The notes beneath the pieces were generated by a model. The model was not told the origin of the DNA and did not search any database. It worked only from the letters and a program-made list of their open reading frames with translations. This document shows positions 1 through 8,585 of a stretch of DNA of 64,000 nt, one piece after another (positions within the stretch are counted from its first letter, which is position 1; every line of letters starts with the position of its first letter). The stretch is taken from the NCBI RefSeq assembly GCF_014083985.1, contig NZ_CP046907.1:752501-816500 (forward strand). Reading direction: 5' to 3'. The position numbers and the translations under genes were made by a program. Origin of the DNA: Streptomyces sp. SCUT-3 (GTDB lineage Bacteria; Actinomycetota; Actinomycetes; Streptomycetales; Streptomycetaceae).

Positions 1-997
1 CCGCCGGTGCCGCGGCCGGGGCCTGGTACTGCTCCGGGGCGCGCAGAATGTCGTCGGCGGAGGCGCCGCCCTGCGGCCCGCCGCCCTGCGGCCCGTCCTT
101 GGGGGTGCCGCCGCCGTCGGGACCGCTTCCGTCGGAACCACTGCCGTCGGGACCGCCGTCGTCCGGGGTCTTGAACTGGTCGCCCGGGTCGGCCGGCGGG
201 CCGCCCGTGTTGATCACCTTCTTCTGCGCCGGCACCACGACGTAGTCGATACCGGCCTCCTTGAGCAGTCTCTTGGACTTCGCGCTCGGCGGTACGGCGA
301 AGAGGTACACCAGCCGCCGGGGATCGGCCTTCCCCCGCTCGGCCTCGACGAACGCCTTGTCCCGTGCCAGTTCCTTCTCACTGATGCCGCTGCCGGACTT
401 GAGTTCGTAGTACAGGCCGAGTTCCACGTTGGCCAAGTCGTAGTAGCGGTTCACCTCGGGGACGTTCAACTCGGTCTGCCAGCCGTGGTTCGCGCCGAGC
501 TTGAGCCGTTCCACCACATGTTGGACGAAGGCCTTGCCCTGGTTGTCGTTGCCCTGATTCGGAATGTACCTCCGGAGCCACTTGTCCCAGGGCGCCACGG
601 GTCTCGGCCGATCGCCCACGGGATTGGCGAGGTACTTGTTCAGCTCCTTGGCCTTGTCCCGCTGGTAGTCCTGCCTTCGTTTCAGGGCGTGCTGCCAGAA
701 ACCCGAAATCGTGGCCCTCTTGTCGAGCATCGCCGCCGCGATCTCGTAGCTCTTCGGCTCGGCCCTGCCACGCAGCCACTCGGCGGGGTTCTCGTACTCG
801 TACGTCTGCTTCTTGCCCATCGGAGCCTGGCGGGACCCGCCCGGAAGGGTTTCCGGATCCGGCGCGGGCCCGTCGAAACTGGGCAGCGGCACCGGCTTCG
901 GCGCGGCCACTCCCGTGTCCGCCCACCCGAGCGGCCCGCACAGCGCCGCCAGCGTCACTGCGACCAACCACGTTCGAACCCGACGACGTCCGCGCAC
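1..997 (-). CDS. Secreted protein with possible PD-(D/E)xK nuclease core (3' end outside window)
   Basis: Read on the minus strand from a GTG at 995-997, preceded by GGGGGAG; the frame stays open to the window edge, so the C-terminus is missing. Residues 1-31 look like a signal peptide (Arg-rich start, hydrophobic TWLVAVTLAALCGPLGW). Residues about 60-255 are a globular region. It contains NVELGLYYELKSG (E192, E198-L-K200), followed by a strand-like RRLVYLFAV and an IDYVVVP strand. This resembles the core of restriction-endonuclease-fold toxins, but I cannot confirm it without a profile search. The visible C-terminus is low-complexity Gly/Asp/Ser/Pro. Function is inferred, not established; export is well supported. 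Confidence 0.6.
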   Translation of the reverse strand, partial: MRGRRRVRTWLVAVTLAALCGPLGWADTGVAAPKPVPLPSFDGPAPDPETLPGGSRQAPMGKKQTYEYENPAEWLRGRAEPKSYEIAAAMLDKRATISGFWQHALKRRQDYQRDKAKELNKYLANPVGDRPRPVAPWDKWLRRYIPNQGNDNQGKAFVQHVVERLKLGANHGWQTELNVPEVNRYYDLANVELGLYYELKSGSGISEKELARDKAFVEAERGKADPRRLVYLFAVPPSAKSKRLLKEAGIDYVVVPAQKKVINTGGPPADPGDQFKTPDDGGPDGSGSDGSGPDGGGTPKDGPQGGGPQGGASADDILRAPEQYQAPAAAPA

Positions 998-1063
998 GAC
1001 CAACTCCCCCTGCAGAAAAAGGCGTCGGTCAACCTAGCGCCACATGCCCAACGGGAGACAGGG

Positions 1064-1927
1064 TCAAGTGAGCCGATCGTAGGCGCGTCGAAGCACACCC
1101 GGCGCACGGTCGGCGAGCGCGACCTGGATCAGCAGGAACGGCACCGCCACCGTCCCGTCCGGGATCAGCTGGTCCAGGAAGGGACGCCCGACGAACATGT
1201 TGTCCCCGTCCGGCTCACCCGGGTGGTAGCACCACTGCGCGCGCATCACCGGCCGCAGCACCTCTCCGAGGTACCACGAGGCCCCGTCGGCGAACTCCGG
1301 GTGCGCCGCCAACTCGTCCGGTCCGGACACCCGTCGCCGCGCCTCCGCCTCGAGCTCGTCCAGGGATGCCTGGCTGAAGTCCCAGAGTCCGGGCCTCTCC
1401 GCGTACGTGGCGAGCCAGGCCGGCAGGCCCGCTGCGTGCTTCGCCAGCCACGCGTCCAGGTACGGCGAGTCGAACGTGGCCGTCGGGTCCTGGTCGAGGC
1501 CCGGGGTCGGCTCCTTGACCGGCGTCCAGCCGGGGGCGGCGGTCTGCTTCTCGGCGACCGCCCGCTCCAGTTCCCGCAGGCTGCGGCCGAACTCGTCGCC
1601 GTCCCGTTGCTGCCGGGCCCGTTCGACCAGCTCCGCCGGGCAGACCGCCGGCAGTCCGAGCTCGGGATCCGGCAGTACGACGGGCAGACCACGCCGCTCG
1701 TCCCAGGCCCAGCGCCCGCCGGCCACCGACAGCAGGGCTTCCCCCAGGTATCCGGCGACCCGCTCCATGAAGTCCGCCCCGGGCTCGATCCGGGCGACCA
1801 GCTCCGCCTCCAGGCGGGCCAGCGACGCCGGCGAGCGGTCCGTCAGCGAGCCGTCCGGCCACTCGAAGTCCACCAGGCCTGCCAGCCGGGGCTGCATGCC
1901 CTCCAGCCAGTCCTCCAAAGGATCCAC
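1064..1927 (-). CDS. Hypothetical protein with internal duplication
   Basis: I place the start at GTG 1927 because GGCGGGAG lies 5 nt upstream; the frame stays open further up without a better site. The product is about 287 residues and I do not recognise the family. It appears to hold two related halves. Each begins with a Leu-x-x-Trp-Leu helix (DPLEDWLEGM, then SPYLDAWLAKH), continues through a [SA]LxxLEAE[LA]xxR segment and ends with a YLGE[AV]L segment (GYLGEALLSV, WYLGEVLRPV). This suggests an ancient tandem duplication. There is no signal peptide or membrane segment, so it is probably cytoplasmic. Confidence 0.7.
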   Translation of the reverse strand: MDPLEDWLEGMQPRLAGLVDFEWPDGSLTDRSPASLARLEAELVARIEPGADFMERVAGYLGEALLSVAGGRWAWDERRGLPVVLPDPELGLPAVCPAELVERARQQRDGDEFGRSLRELERAVAEKQTAAPGWTPVKEPTPGLDQDPTATFDSPYLDAWLAKHAAGLPAWLATYAERPGLWDFSQASLDELEAEARRRVSGPDELAAHPEFADGASWYLGEVLRPVMRAQWCYHPGEPDGDNMFVGRPFLDQLIPDGTVAVPFLLIQVALADRAPGVLRRAYDRLT

Positions 1928-2089
1928 GGCAACTCCCGCCAGTCGGCCTGCGGGGCTCCGCAGGCTCCGAACCCATCGTCCGCCGCGAACGCCGCCGCGC
2001 ACAACGACCCGCCGTCGGGCCCTCGGGCATCGGCAGCAGTGCGCACCGCTGCGCGCGCCGTCAGGGACGCCCCCTCGTGGAATCCGGGC

Positions 2090-2296
2090 TCAGCGCCGGG
2101 CTGCGAACTCCACGAACGCCGCCCATTCCCCCGCCGCGAACGACAGCACGGGCCCCGACCGGTCCTTGGAGTCCCGCACATGAACCGCACCGGCAGAGGC
2201 GGCCACCTCGACGCACTGCCCGCCCTCGCTACCGCTGTAGCTGCTCTTGTGCCAGGCCAGTTCGCTCGCCGTCCCGGTGCTCTCGTGAACGCTCAT
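2090..2296 (-). CDS. DUF397 family protein
   Basis: This 68-residue protein has the DUF397 signature: a WHKSSYSGSEGGQCVEVA segment, then VHVRDSKD and a C-terminal FAAGEWAAFVEFAA. Its ATG overlaps the stop of the upstream XRE gene (ATGA), so translation is coupled. In Streptomyces, DUF397 proteins are the usual small partners of XRE/DUF5753 regulators. Both partners are intact here, and a degraded copy of the pair lies near 12.1-12.9 kb. Confidence 0.92.
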   Translation of the reverse strand: MSVHESTGTASELAWHKSSYSGSEGGQCVEVAASAGAVHVRDSKDRSGPVLSFAAGEWAAFVEFAARR

Positions 2297-3102
2297 GCCT
2301 CTCCCAGCAACTCCTCGACGAAGGCCAGTGACTCACGTGGAGTGAGAGCCTGTGCACGGATGATTCCATACCTGGCCTCGAGTTCGCGGACCGTCCTGCG
2401 CTCGGTGGTGAGGTGGCTGACGTTCTGCACCTCCACGTAGGCCACCCTGCTGTGCTCGACAGTCTCCATCAGCGTGAAGGGGCCGTCCAAGCCCGCGTGG
2501 TCCTCCCGTTCCGTCGGCATGACCTGGATCTCGACGTTCCGTTTCCGGCCGAGCATCAGCAGCTTTTCCCACTGTCCCCGCATGACATCCGGACCGCCGA
2601 TGGGACGCCTCAGCACGGATGCCTCGATGACGAAGCTCAGCAGAGGAGCAGGGTTCCGAGTGAGAAGTTCCTGACGAGCCATGCGCGCGGCCACCCGTTG
2701 TTCGATGGTCTCCTCGTCCACCAAGGGCCGGCGCATGGCGAGCACGGCCCGGGAGTACTCCTCCGTCTGCAGCAGTCCGTTGACCACCTGTGTGTCATAT
2801 GTGTTCAGTTCGACGGCTTCCGCCTCCAGGCGCGCGAAGTTACGGAAGAAGCCCGGGTAGCGCGTCCGCGCGACCTCGTCCTTCATCGCGCGCAGGACGC
2901 CGCCCGCCTCCAGGGCGTCGTCCGCCTTGTCGATGAACTCCGCCCTGGGGATGCGGCGGGCCCGCTCGACCGCCGCCACCAGGTCCTCGCCGTAACCGAT
3001 CCGCGTGCCCAGTTGGGCCTGGGTCAGCCCCGCCCGCTCCCGGAAGAGCTTCACCTGCGCGCCGAAGCACCTCAGGAAGGCGACCGAATCGTCGCCGTCC
3101 AT
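2293..3102 (-). CDS. XRE-family HTH regulator with DUF5753 domain
   Basis: The start is ATG 3102 with GGAG 6 nt upstream; longer in-frame extensions lack coding character. Residues about 15-65 form an XRE helix-turn-helix (LFRERAGLTQAQLGTRIGYGEDLVAAVERARRI, quoted in part). The rest is the DUF5753 ligand/partner domain (VVNGLLQTEEYSRAVL, VLRRPIGG, VMPTEREDHAGLDGPFTLM). It is translationally coupled to the DUF397 gene. The pair probably acts as a transcriptional or developmental regulatory module; the target is unknown. A paralogue lacking the HTH and carrying two nonsense codons lies at 12297-12888. Confidence 0.93.
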   Translation of the reverse strand: MDGDDSVAFLRCFGAQVKLFRERAGLTQAQLGTRIGYGEDLVAAVERARRIPRAEFIDKADDALEAGGVLRAMKDEVARTRYPGFFRNFARLEAEAVELNTYDTQVVNGLLQTEEYSRAVLAMRRPLVDEETIEQRVAARMARQELLTRNPAPLLSFVIEASVLRRPIGGPDVMRGQWEKLLMLGRKRNVEIQVMPTEREDHAGLDGPFTLMETVEHSRVAYVEVQNVSHLTTERRTVRELEARYGIIRAQALTPRESLAFVEELLGEA

Positions 3103-3568
3103 CCGCTCCGGTCGTTCCGTGCCGGTCAACCCCCACACCTCCACAGCCGTCGCACGGGCCGCGCCCCCGCGCGGCTCCTCATCCCCCAACGGCTGTCCGC
3201 CCCCGTCAGGACACGGCCGGCACCCCTCACAACCGGCCCGTGCACCCGTACAACGCTCCCCGGTCCGGCCGGACCGCGACCCGAGCCGCGGCAAGGGCCC
3301 CGCGCCCCCGGTCGCCCTTCGGCCCGCGGGTCCGACGCCCGAATCCCTCGTGTGCCGGAACCCCGGGCCGCCTCCTCGCCCTCCCCTGCTGCCGGCCAGC
3401 GGGGTCAGGGGCGGGCGGAGGCCGTCTCGACAGGAGGCGTTGCCTCCGATTGCCTTCGGAACCGGAAACGGGAAACAGCAGCATTCGCCTTGTTCGTCCG
3501 GTGCGCGCTGCCGCAGTCTGTCGTGCGGCCGCTCGCATTCACCCGGACGGACGGTGACGGAGGTTCAT
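3103..3568. other. Divergent intergenic region between two XRE genes
   Basis: This 466-bp gap must carry the promoters for the minus-strand DUF5753 regulator and the plus-strand regulator of the TIR locus. The stretch at about 3187-3262 recurs almost unchanged at about 12893-12967, marking it as part of a duplicated block. I see no convincing consensus -10/-35 pair and no strong inverted repeat. Long open frames running through it are shadows of high GC content. Confidence 0.5.
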
Positions 3569-5227
3569 GTGCACGCGGTCCACACGTCCGCCGGGTTCGG
3601 ACAGGAACTCCGCAGGAGGCGGCTCGAAGCGGGCCTGACCCTGGCGGACCTGGCCGGGACGGTCCACTACAGCAAGGCCCAACTGAGCAAGGTCGAACGG
3701 GGACTCAAAGCCCCCAGCCGCGAACTCGCCCGCCTGTGCGACGCCGCACTGGAGGCCGACGGCGCGCTCGTGGCGCTCCTCCCCGGCAGGCCCGCCGGGG
3801 CGAGAGCCCCGGAAACGAACAGCGATGACGAGGAGGTATGGGTGATGCAGCTGTCCGCGGACGGCCCGAGCTGGTTCCAGCCCGTCGGCAGGCGGCAGGT
3901 GATCGCCGCCGGAGCCGCCTCGGCGGTACGGCTGGGCCTGCCAGGCGTGCCGGGCGGCGGACCGGGCGCGCTGCCGGAGGCCGGGGGCGGGAAGCTCCTG
4001 GAAGCGGCCCGCGCACTGTTCGACCAGCACCGCCGGCTCGGCCAGACGGTCGGCCCGGAGTTCCTGCTCCCGGGGCTCATCGCGCAGACCCACTCGCTGC
4101 GGGCACTGTCCGCCCGGGCCGGTTCGCGCACCCGTCAGGGGCTGCTGGGCCTCGGCTCCCGGTACGCCGAGTACGTCGGCTGGCTGGTACAGGAAACAGG
4201 CGACGAGCAGGGCGCCCTGTGGTGGACACAGCGCGCCGTCGACCTGGCCGCGGCCGGCGGTGACCGCGACCTGGCCGGGTACGCCATGGTTCGGCGCGCC
4301 CTGGTCACCCTCTACCGCGAGGACGCCGAGCAGACCGTGGCCCTGGCCCGGCAGGCCCAGGACGGCGCGCTCCCGCCGCGGATCCGAGGGCTGGCCGCCC
4401 AGCGCGAGGCCCAGGGGCACGCGATCGCGGGCGACCGCACCGCCTGCATGCGCAGCCTGGACCGGGCGCGCGACCTCCTCGCGCGCCACACCCCGGACTC
4501 CGACGCGCCCGTCATCGGCACCATGCACCTGCCCGACCCCGTCTCCATGATCACCGGCTGGTGCCTGCACGACCTGGGACGCCCCCGGGAGGCCGCCGCC
4601 GTCATGGACGAGCAGCTGGCGAAGGTGCCGCCCCACGCCCTGCGCACCCGGGTTCGCTACGGCGTCCGCCGCGCCCTCGCCCACGCGGCGGCTGGCGAGA
4701 TCGACCACGCCTGCGCACTGACCACCGAACTGCTCGACGGCGCCGCCGCCGTGAACTCCGCGACCATCACCGCCGACCTGCGCCGCCTCGCACGCGTCCT
4801 GGGCCGCCACCCGCGCAACCCGTCGGTGCGAGCTCTCGCCCCGGCGCTCGGCACGGCTTTAGAAGCCATCTCATTTGGCCCGGTAGGCTGCCGGCCGTGG
4901 TGGGAATGGTTGAGCGGCTGGTGCCGGACGAGTTGTGGGAGTTGTTCCAGCGGGTGGTGCCGGAGGCGCCGTCGCGGCCCCAAGGCGGCGGCCGGCGCCG
5001 GCACGGGGACCGTGAGGTGCTGGCCGCGATCATCTTCGTGGCGACGTCGGGCTGCACGTGGCAGCAACTGCCCGCGGCGTCGTTCGGGCCGTCCGGGGCG
5101 ACGGCCCACCGCCGGTTTACCGAGTGGACCAAGGCCCGGGTGTGGGCCAAGCTGTACCGCCTGGTCCTGGACGAACTCGGCTCCCGCGGCGAGTTGGACT
5201 GGTCCCGGTGCGCGATCGACTCGGTGA
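3569..5227 (+). CDS. XRE-family regulator with TPR-like C-terminus, 3' end altered by IS insertion
   Basis: The start is GTG 3569, 5 nt after GGAGG. Residues about 8-62 are an XRE HTH (ELRRRRLEAGLTLADLAGTV, then YSKAQLSKVERG). The remainder is helical, of the TPR-like kind common in Streptomyces XRE proteins. The IS at 4862-5714 interrupts the frame after the Leu codon TTA at 4859-4861. If the IS and one TTA are removed, the frame continues for six codons (TTTVHP) to TGA 5736-5738, giving an original protein of 437 residues. As it stands the frame runs into the IS and stops at 5227, adding about 121 foreign residues. The DNA-binding part is intact, so regulation may persist. The original stop lies 34 nt before the TIR gene, so this was probably the first gene of that operon. 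Confidence 0.85.
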   Translation: MHAVHTSAGFGQELRRRRLEAGLTLADLAGTVHYSKAQLSKVERGLKAPSRELARLCDAALEADGALVALLPGRPAGARAPETNSDDEEVWVMQLSADGPSWFQPVGRRQVIAAGAASAVRLGLPGVPGGGPGALPEAGGGKLLEAARALFDQHRRLGQTVGPEFLLPGLIAQTHSLRALSARAGSRTRQGLLGLGSRYAEYVGWLVQETGDEQGALWWTQRAVDLAAAGGDRDLAGYAMVRRALVTLYREDAEQTVALARQAQDGALPPRIRGLAAQREAQGHAIAGDRTACMRSLDRARDLLARHTPDSDAPVIGTMHLPDPVSMITGWCLHDLGRPREAAAVMDEQLAKVPPHALRTRVRYGVRRALAHAAAGEIDHACALTTELLDGAAAVNSATITADLRRLARVLGRHPRNPSVRALAPALGTALEAISFGPVGCRPWWEWLSGWCRTSCGSCSSGWCRRRRRGPKAAAGAGTGTVRCWPRSSSWRRRAARGSNCPRRRSGRPGRRPTAGLPSGPRPGCGPSCTAWSWTNSAPAASWTGPGARSTR

Positions 5228-5714
5228 ACATGCGGGCGATGAAAAAGGGGACCTGACCGGTCCGAATCCTGTTGACCGGGGCAAGTACGGCTCGAAGATC
5301 CACCTGATCACCGAACGGACCGGTCTGCCCCTGTCCGTCGGGATCTCCGGTGCCAACACCCACGACAGCCAGGCCCTGATCCCGCTGGTCAAGGGCATCC
5401 CCCCGATCCGCTCCCGCCGCGGCCCGCGCCGGCGCAAGCCCGGCAAGCTCCACGCCGACAAGGGCTACGACTACCGCCACCTGCGCCAATGGCTGTCCGG
5501 GCGCGGCATCCGGCACCGCATCGCCCGCAAGGGCGTCGAGACCTCGCAGCGGCTCGGTCGGCACCGCTGGACCATCGAACGGACCATGGCCTGGCTCACC
5601 GGCTACCGGCGCCTCCACCGCCGCTACGAGCGCAAAGCCGAGCACTTCCTCGCCTTCACCAGCCTCGCCTGCACCCTCATCTGCTACCGCAGACTCGCCA
5701 AATGAGATGGCTTC
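4862..5714 (+). mobile_element. IS5-family insertion sequence, 853 bp
   Basis: The ends are perfect 18-bp inverted repeats: GAAGCCATCTCATTTGGC at 4862-4879 and its complement at 5697-5714. TTA is duplicated on each side (4859-4861, 5715-5717), a 3-bp target duplication of the TNA type known in IS5-family subgroups. The transposase spans two frames, as in the IS427-like group. Clean termini and an intact target duplication indicate recent insertion. The element sits in the last codons of the XRE regulator, in the same orientation, and separates it from the TIR gene. Confidence 0.95.
4897..5705 (+). CDS. IS5-family DDE transposase made by -1 frameshifting
   Basis: OrfA runs from GTG 4897 (or ATG 4906) to TGA at 5254-5256. 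It carries the N-terminal domain (MVERLVPDELWELFQRVVP, TSGCTWQQLP, a TAHRRFTEW helix) and the first catalytic Asp (CAIDSVNMRA). OrfB continues in the -1 frame to TGA 5703-5705. It holds the second Asp (LHADKGYD) and the Glu (RWTIERTMAWL). The frames join at the slippery run GAAAAAGGGG (5241-5250), consistent with programmed -1 frameshifting giving one transposase of about 268 residues. All three DDE residues are present, so the element may be active. Confidence 0.9.
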
Positions 5715-5772
5715 TTAACCACCACCGTCCACCCCTGACACGGGGCAAGCGACACGACAAGGAGACTCCGCC

Positions 5773-6570
5773 ATGCATGAGGTTTTCATCAACTACCGCA
5801 CCGGCGACGGAGAGATGACGGCCGCCCTGATCGACCGGGCGTTGTGCGACCGCTTCGGGGAGGACAGCGTCTTCCGCGCCTCCCGCTCCCTCGGCGCCGG
5901 CAGGGTTTTCGAGGACGAACTGCTCCGCACCGTGCGGCGCAGCCGTCTGCTGCTCGCCGTAGTCGGTCCCCGGTGGGTCGGGCACCCCGGCCTCCGCAAG
6001 GACGACGACTGGGTCGGCCGGGAGATCGTCGAGGCCTTCGAGTGGAGTGTGCCGGTCGTCCCCGTCATCGAGGGGCGGAGGACGGAGCGGCTGAACCGCG
6101 CCGATCTCCCCGCCGAACTGGCCCGACTCGCCGACCTCCAGTCCCTGCGCCTGGACACCCAGAACGCCCCGGCGGACCTCGCGCGCATCGGCGACCTGGC
6201 CGTCGACATGGTGCCGTCCCTGAAAGCCGTCGACCGCACCGCCCGCCGCTCCTCCGAGCACGGTCCCGCTGCTGCCCCCGGGTCCGTGACCAACTCGATC
6301 GGGGACGTGCACGGCACCTCCGTGCAGGCCCAGGAGATCACCGGGGGCGTGAACATCGGGGGCGTGAGCACCGGGGACGGGGGCACCGTGGTCAAGGACA
6401 GCTCGGGCCCGGTCCACACCGGCAGGGGCGACATCTACCACAACTCCCGCCACGTCTCCGGGGGACGGCACATCCACGGGGACGGAACGGTGTACTTCGA
6501 GGGCGACAACCAGGGCGGCATCCACCAGAACTTCGGGAACCCCCGCCGGCGAGAGGAAGACGACCGGTGA
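5773..6570 (+). CDS. TIR-domain protein with C-terminal amyloid-like signalling motifs
   Basis: ATG 5773 follows AAGGAG. Residues 1-145 form a TIR domain: box-1-like HEVFINYR (3-9), SRLLLAVVGPRWV (57-69) and DDWVGREIVEAF, where E84 sits at the position of the catalytic Glu of NAD-cleaving TIR enzymes. Residues 165-256 are Gly/Asn/His-rich. They contain TNSIGDVHGTSVQAQEITG (173-191), similar to the end of the small protein at 9828-10292, and GPVHTGRGDIYHN (212-224), matching the N-terminus of the NTPase encoded next. The stop overlaps the NTPase start (GTGA). Likely role: an NAD+-consuming effector recruited by partners in a defence or cell-suicide pathway; this is inferred. Confidence 0.85.
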   Translation: MHEVFINYRTGDGEMTAALIDRALCDRFGEDSVFRASRSLGAGRVFEDELLRTVRRSRLLLAVVGPRWVGHPGLRKDDDWVGREIVEAFEWSVPVVPVIEGRRTERLNRADLPAELARLADLQSLRLDTQNAPADLARIGDLAVDMVPSLKAVDRTARRSSEHGPAAAPGSVTNSIGDVHGTSVQAQEITGGVNIGGVSTGDGGTVVKDSSGPVHTGRGDIYHNSRHVSGGRHIHGDGTVYFEGDNQGGIHQNFGNPRRREEDDR

Positions 6571-8585
6571 GCGACACGCTCAACTCGCAGATCCTGGGCG
6601 CGCAGGGCCCGGTTCACGGGGGCAACGGAGACCAGTACAACTACAACTACACCTATGCGTCCGATTCCCGGGTGAAGAATCCCAGGAGCATCGCCGAGGA
6701 CCAGTTGCTGTGGCTGTGGCGGCGTTTCGTTCCCCCGGAGGGATTCGGCGAGGCCCGCCGAACCCTGGAGAGCCACGGCACCGCTCTGCTGGACGGCCCT
6801 CCGGGAAGCGGCAGAACATCGGCCGCCCGTGTCCTCCTCCACGAACTGCGCCGGGAGGCGGGCTCGTTCCACGAACTGCTGCCGGACGAGGAGGACGTTT
6901 CCCTCCGGGACCCCGGTCTGGTCGGGGACGGTGATCGGCTGCTCCTGGACCTGTCGGACGCCGACGAGGCCCTGTGGGTCGGCGTGCGGCAGGATCTCTC
7001 CTCCCTCCGCAGGAACGCCCTGGAGCGCGGGGCCCGCCTCGTCGTCGTGCTGCCGCGCCGCGGAAGCCGGACCCTTCCGGAAGACCTCAACCAGTACCGG
7101 GTGCAGGTCGTACGTCCGCAGGAGCGGGACGTGCTGCTGCGGCACCTGCGCATGGACGGCGTGCCGCTGGACGACGACACCCGGACGCTTCCGGTCCTGT
7201 CCCGCTTCCTCCGCTCCGAGCCGCCGATGCGCGAGGTCGCGGGGCTCGCCGACCTCATCCGCCGGGCGCGGGACGCCGCCCGCGCCGGGGAGGGGTTCGC
7301 CGACTGGTGCGGGCGGGCCCTCGCCGCGCTGGACGACCAGGGCCCGCAGGTCGCGAAGAAGGTCGCCGGGCTCGGAAAGGGGCCGCAGCGGGCGCTGCTG
7401 CTGAGCGCCGCCATGCTGCACGGCGCCCACCCCGATGTCGTGCACTGCGGCGCCGCGTCCCTGCTGACCGAGGTCGATCACCCCGAGAGCGACCGTCCAC
7501 TTCTGGAGCACCCGGACCTGGCCGCACGCCTCGAGGAGATCTCCGCAGGTCCGGACGCGAACGGCCTGGTCCGCTTCGACGAACTCGACCACGACACGGC
7601 GGTCCGCGCCCATTTCTGGGACCACATGCCCGACCTCCGCGAGCCCCTGTGCGCATGGGTGGGCCGCCTCGTGGACCTGGAGATCCCGAAGTTCACCCAG
7701 GGGGACCGCGACCGGCTGGCCGAGCGGCTCGCGGAGCAGTACCTGCGCACCGGGCACCCGGGCGGGCTGGCCTCGTTCGTGGAGCGGTGGGCCGCACCGG
7801 GCGCCGCGCCCCGGTGCCTGCGGGCGGCTGCGCGGGCGCTCCGGTGCGGCCTGCTGGACGAACGGCACGGCCGGTTCCTGCGGGGAAAGGTCTACGACTG
7901 GGCCAAGAACGGCCGGCTGGGCGAAGGCCTCGCGTCCGTCCTCGTCGGGGTGTGCACCGAGGTGGTCGCGGTGCGCCACCCGGACCAGGCCGTGGTGCGC
8001 CTGCACCACCTGGCCCGGCGGGAGCGACAGGGCCCGCGTGCCCGCGACGCGCTCCTCGGACTGGTGGAGGAGGACCACCGGCTGCGCCGGTTCCTCCTGC
8101 ACCGCCTGGCCCTTGCGCTCCCCGGCGGCGCCTGGGCGACGGACCTCGACCTGTTCCTGCAGGCTGCCGACCCGCGGGTGCTGACCGATCCCGGCGCGCG
8201 CGTGCGCGCCCTCCTCGAAGAGGCCCCCGTGCGGGACTGGCTGGCCACCGGCTGGGGGGCGGTTCTGCGGCGGTGCCCGCGCCGGACGTGGGAGCCGCAC
8301 GCGCAACGCTGGCTGCACACGGCCTGCACGGCCGGTGACCACGACGGTCTGCTCCTCGACGTGCTGGTCGCCGCCGCCGCCCCGCAGGGCGACCTCTTCG
8401 CCGCCCTGTACGCCACCGCCCGAAGCGGGCAGCGCTCCGCGCCCGGCGGACCGGAGCGCGGCGCCGCGGTCACCGACCGCCTGCTGGCGAAGATCTCCGC
8501 CGCGCAGGGCCTGCGGCCCGCGCCGCCACCACCGCCACGCGCACCGCACCACTCACAACAATCGTTCAGGGGGACGTATCCATGA
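6567..8585 (+). CDS. STAND-like P-loop NTPase with N-terminal GPVH motif
   Basis: GTG 6567 overlaps the TIR stop. The product is 672 residues. Residues 14-27 (GPVHGGNGDQYNYN) match a motif in the TIR protein, followed by a Tyr/Asn-rich strand. Residues 77-85 (GPPGSGRTS) are a Walker A-like loop in which the usual Lys is Arg83. RLLLDLSDAD (124-133) is a Walker B-like strand. The remaining ~500 residues are helical (LERGARLVVVLPRR, FLRSEPPMREVAGLADLIRR and many Arg/Leu-rich helices), as expected for winged-helix and superhelical sensor parts of NLR-like proteins. It is probably a sensor or scaffold for the TIR effector. The loss of the Walker lysine may reduce ATP hydrolysis. Confidence 0.75.
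   Translation: MSDTLNSQILGAQGPVHGGNGDQYNYNYTYASDSRVKNPRSIAEDQLLWLWRRFVPPEGFGEARRTLESHGTALLDGPPGSGRTSAARVLLHELRREAGSFHELLPDEEDVSLRDPGLVGDGDRLLLDLSDADEALWVGVRQDLSSLRRNALERGARLVVVLPRRGSRTLPEDLNQYRVQVVRPQERDVLLRHLRMDGVPLDDDTRTLPVLSRFLRSEPPMREVAGLADLIRRARDAARAGEGFADWCGRALAALDDQGPQVAKKVAGLGKGPQRALLLSAAMLHGAHPDVVHCGAASLLTEVDHPESDRPLLEHPDLAARLEEISAGPDANGLVRFDELDHDTAVRAHFWDHMPDLREPLCAWVGRLVDLEIPKFTQGDRDRLAERLAEQYLRTGHPGGLASFVERWAAPGAAPRCLRAAARALRCGLLDERHGRFLRGKVYDWAKNGRLGEGLASVLVGVCTEVVAVRHPDQAVVRLHHLARRERQGPRARDALLGLVEEDHRLRRFLLHRLALALPGGAWATDLDLFLQAADPRVLTDPGARVRALLEEAPVRDWLATGWGAVLRRCPRRTWEPHAQRWLHTACTAGDHDGLLLDVLVAAAAPQGDLFAALYATARSGQRSAPGGPERGAAVTDRLLAKISAAQGLRPAPPPPPRAPHHSQQSFRGTYP

Noticed and set aside
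6435-8552. 705-residue open frame opposite the NTPase gene
   Set aside because: Antisense shadow; the plus-strand frame has P-loop motifs and coupled neighbours.
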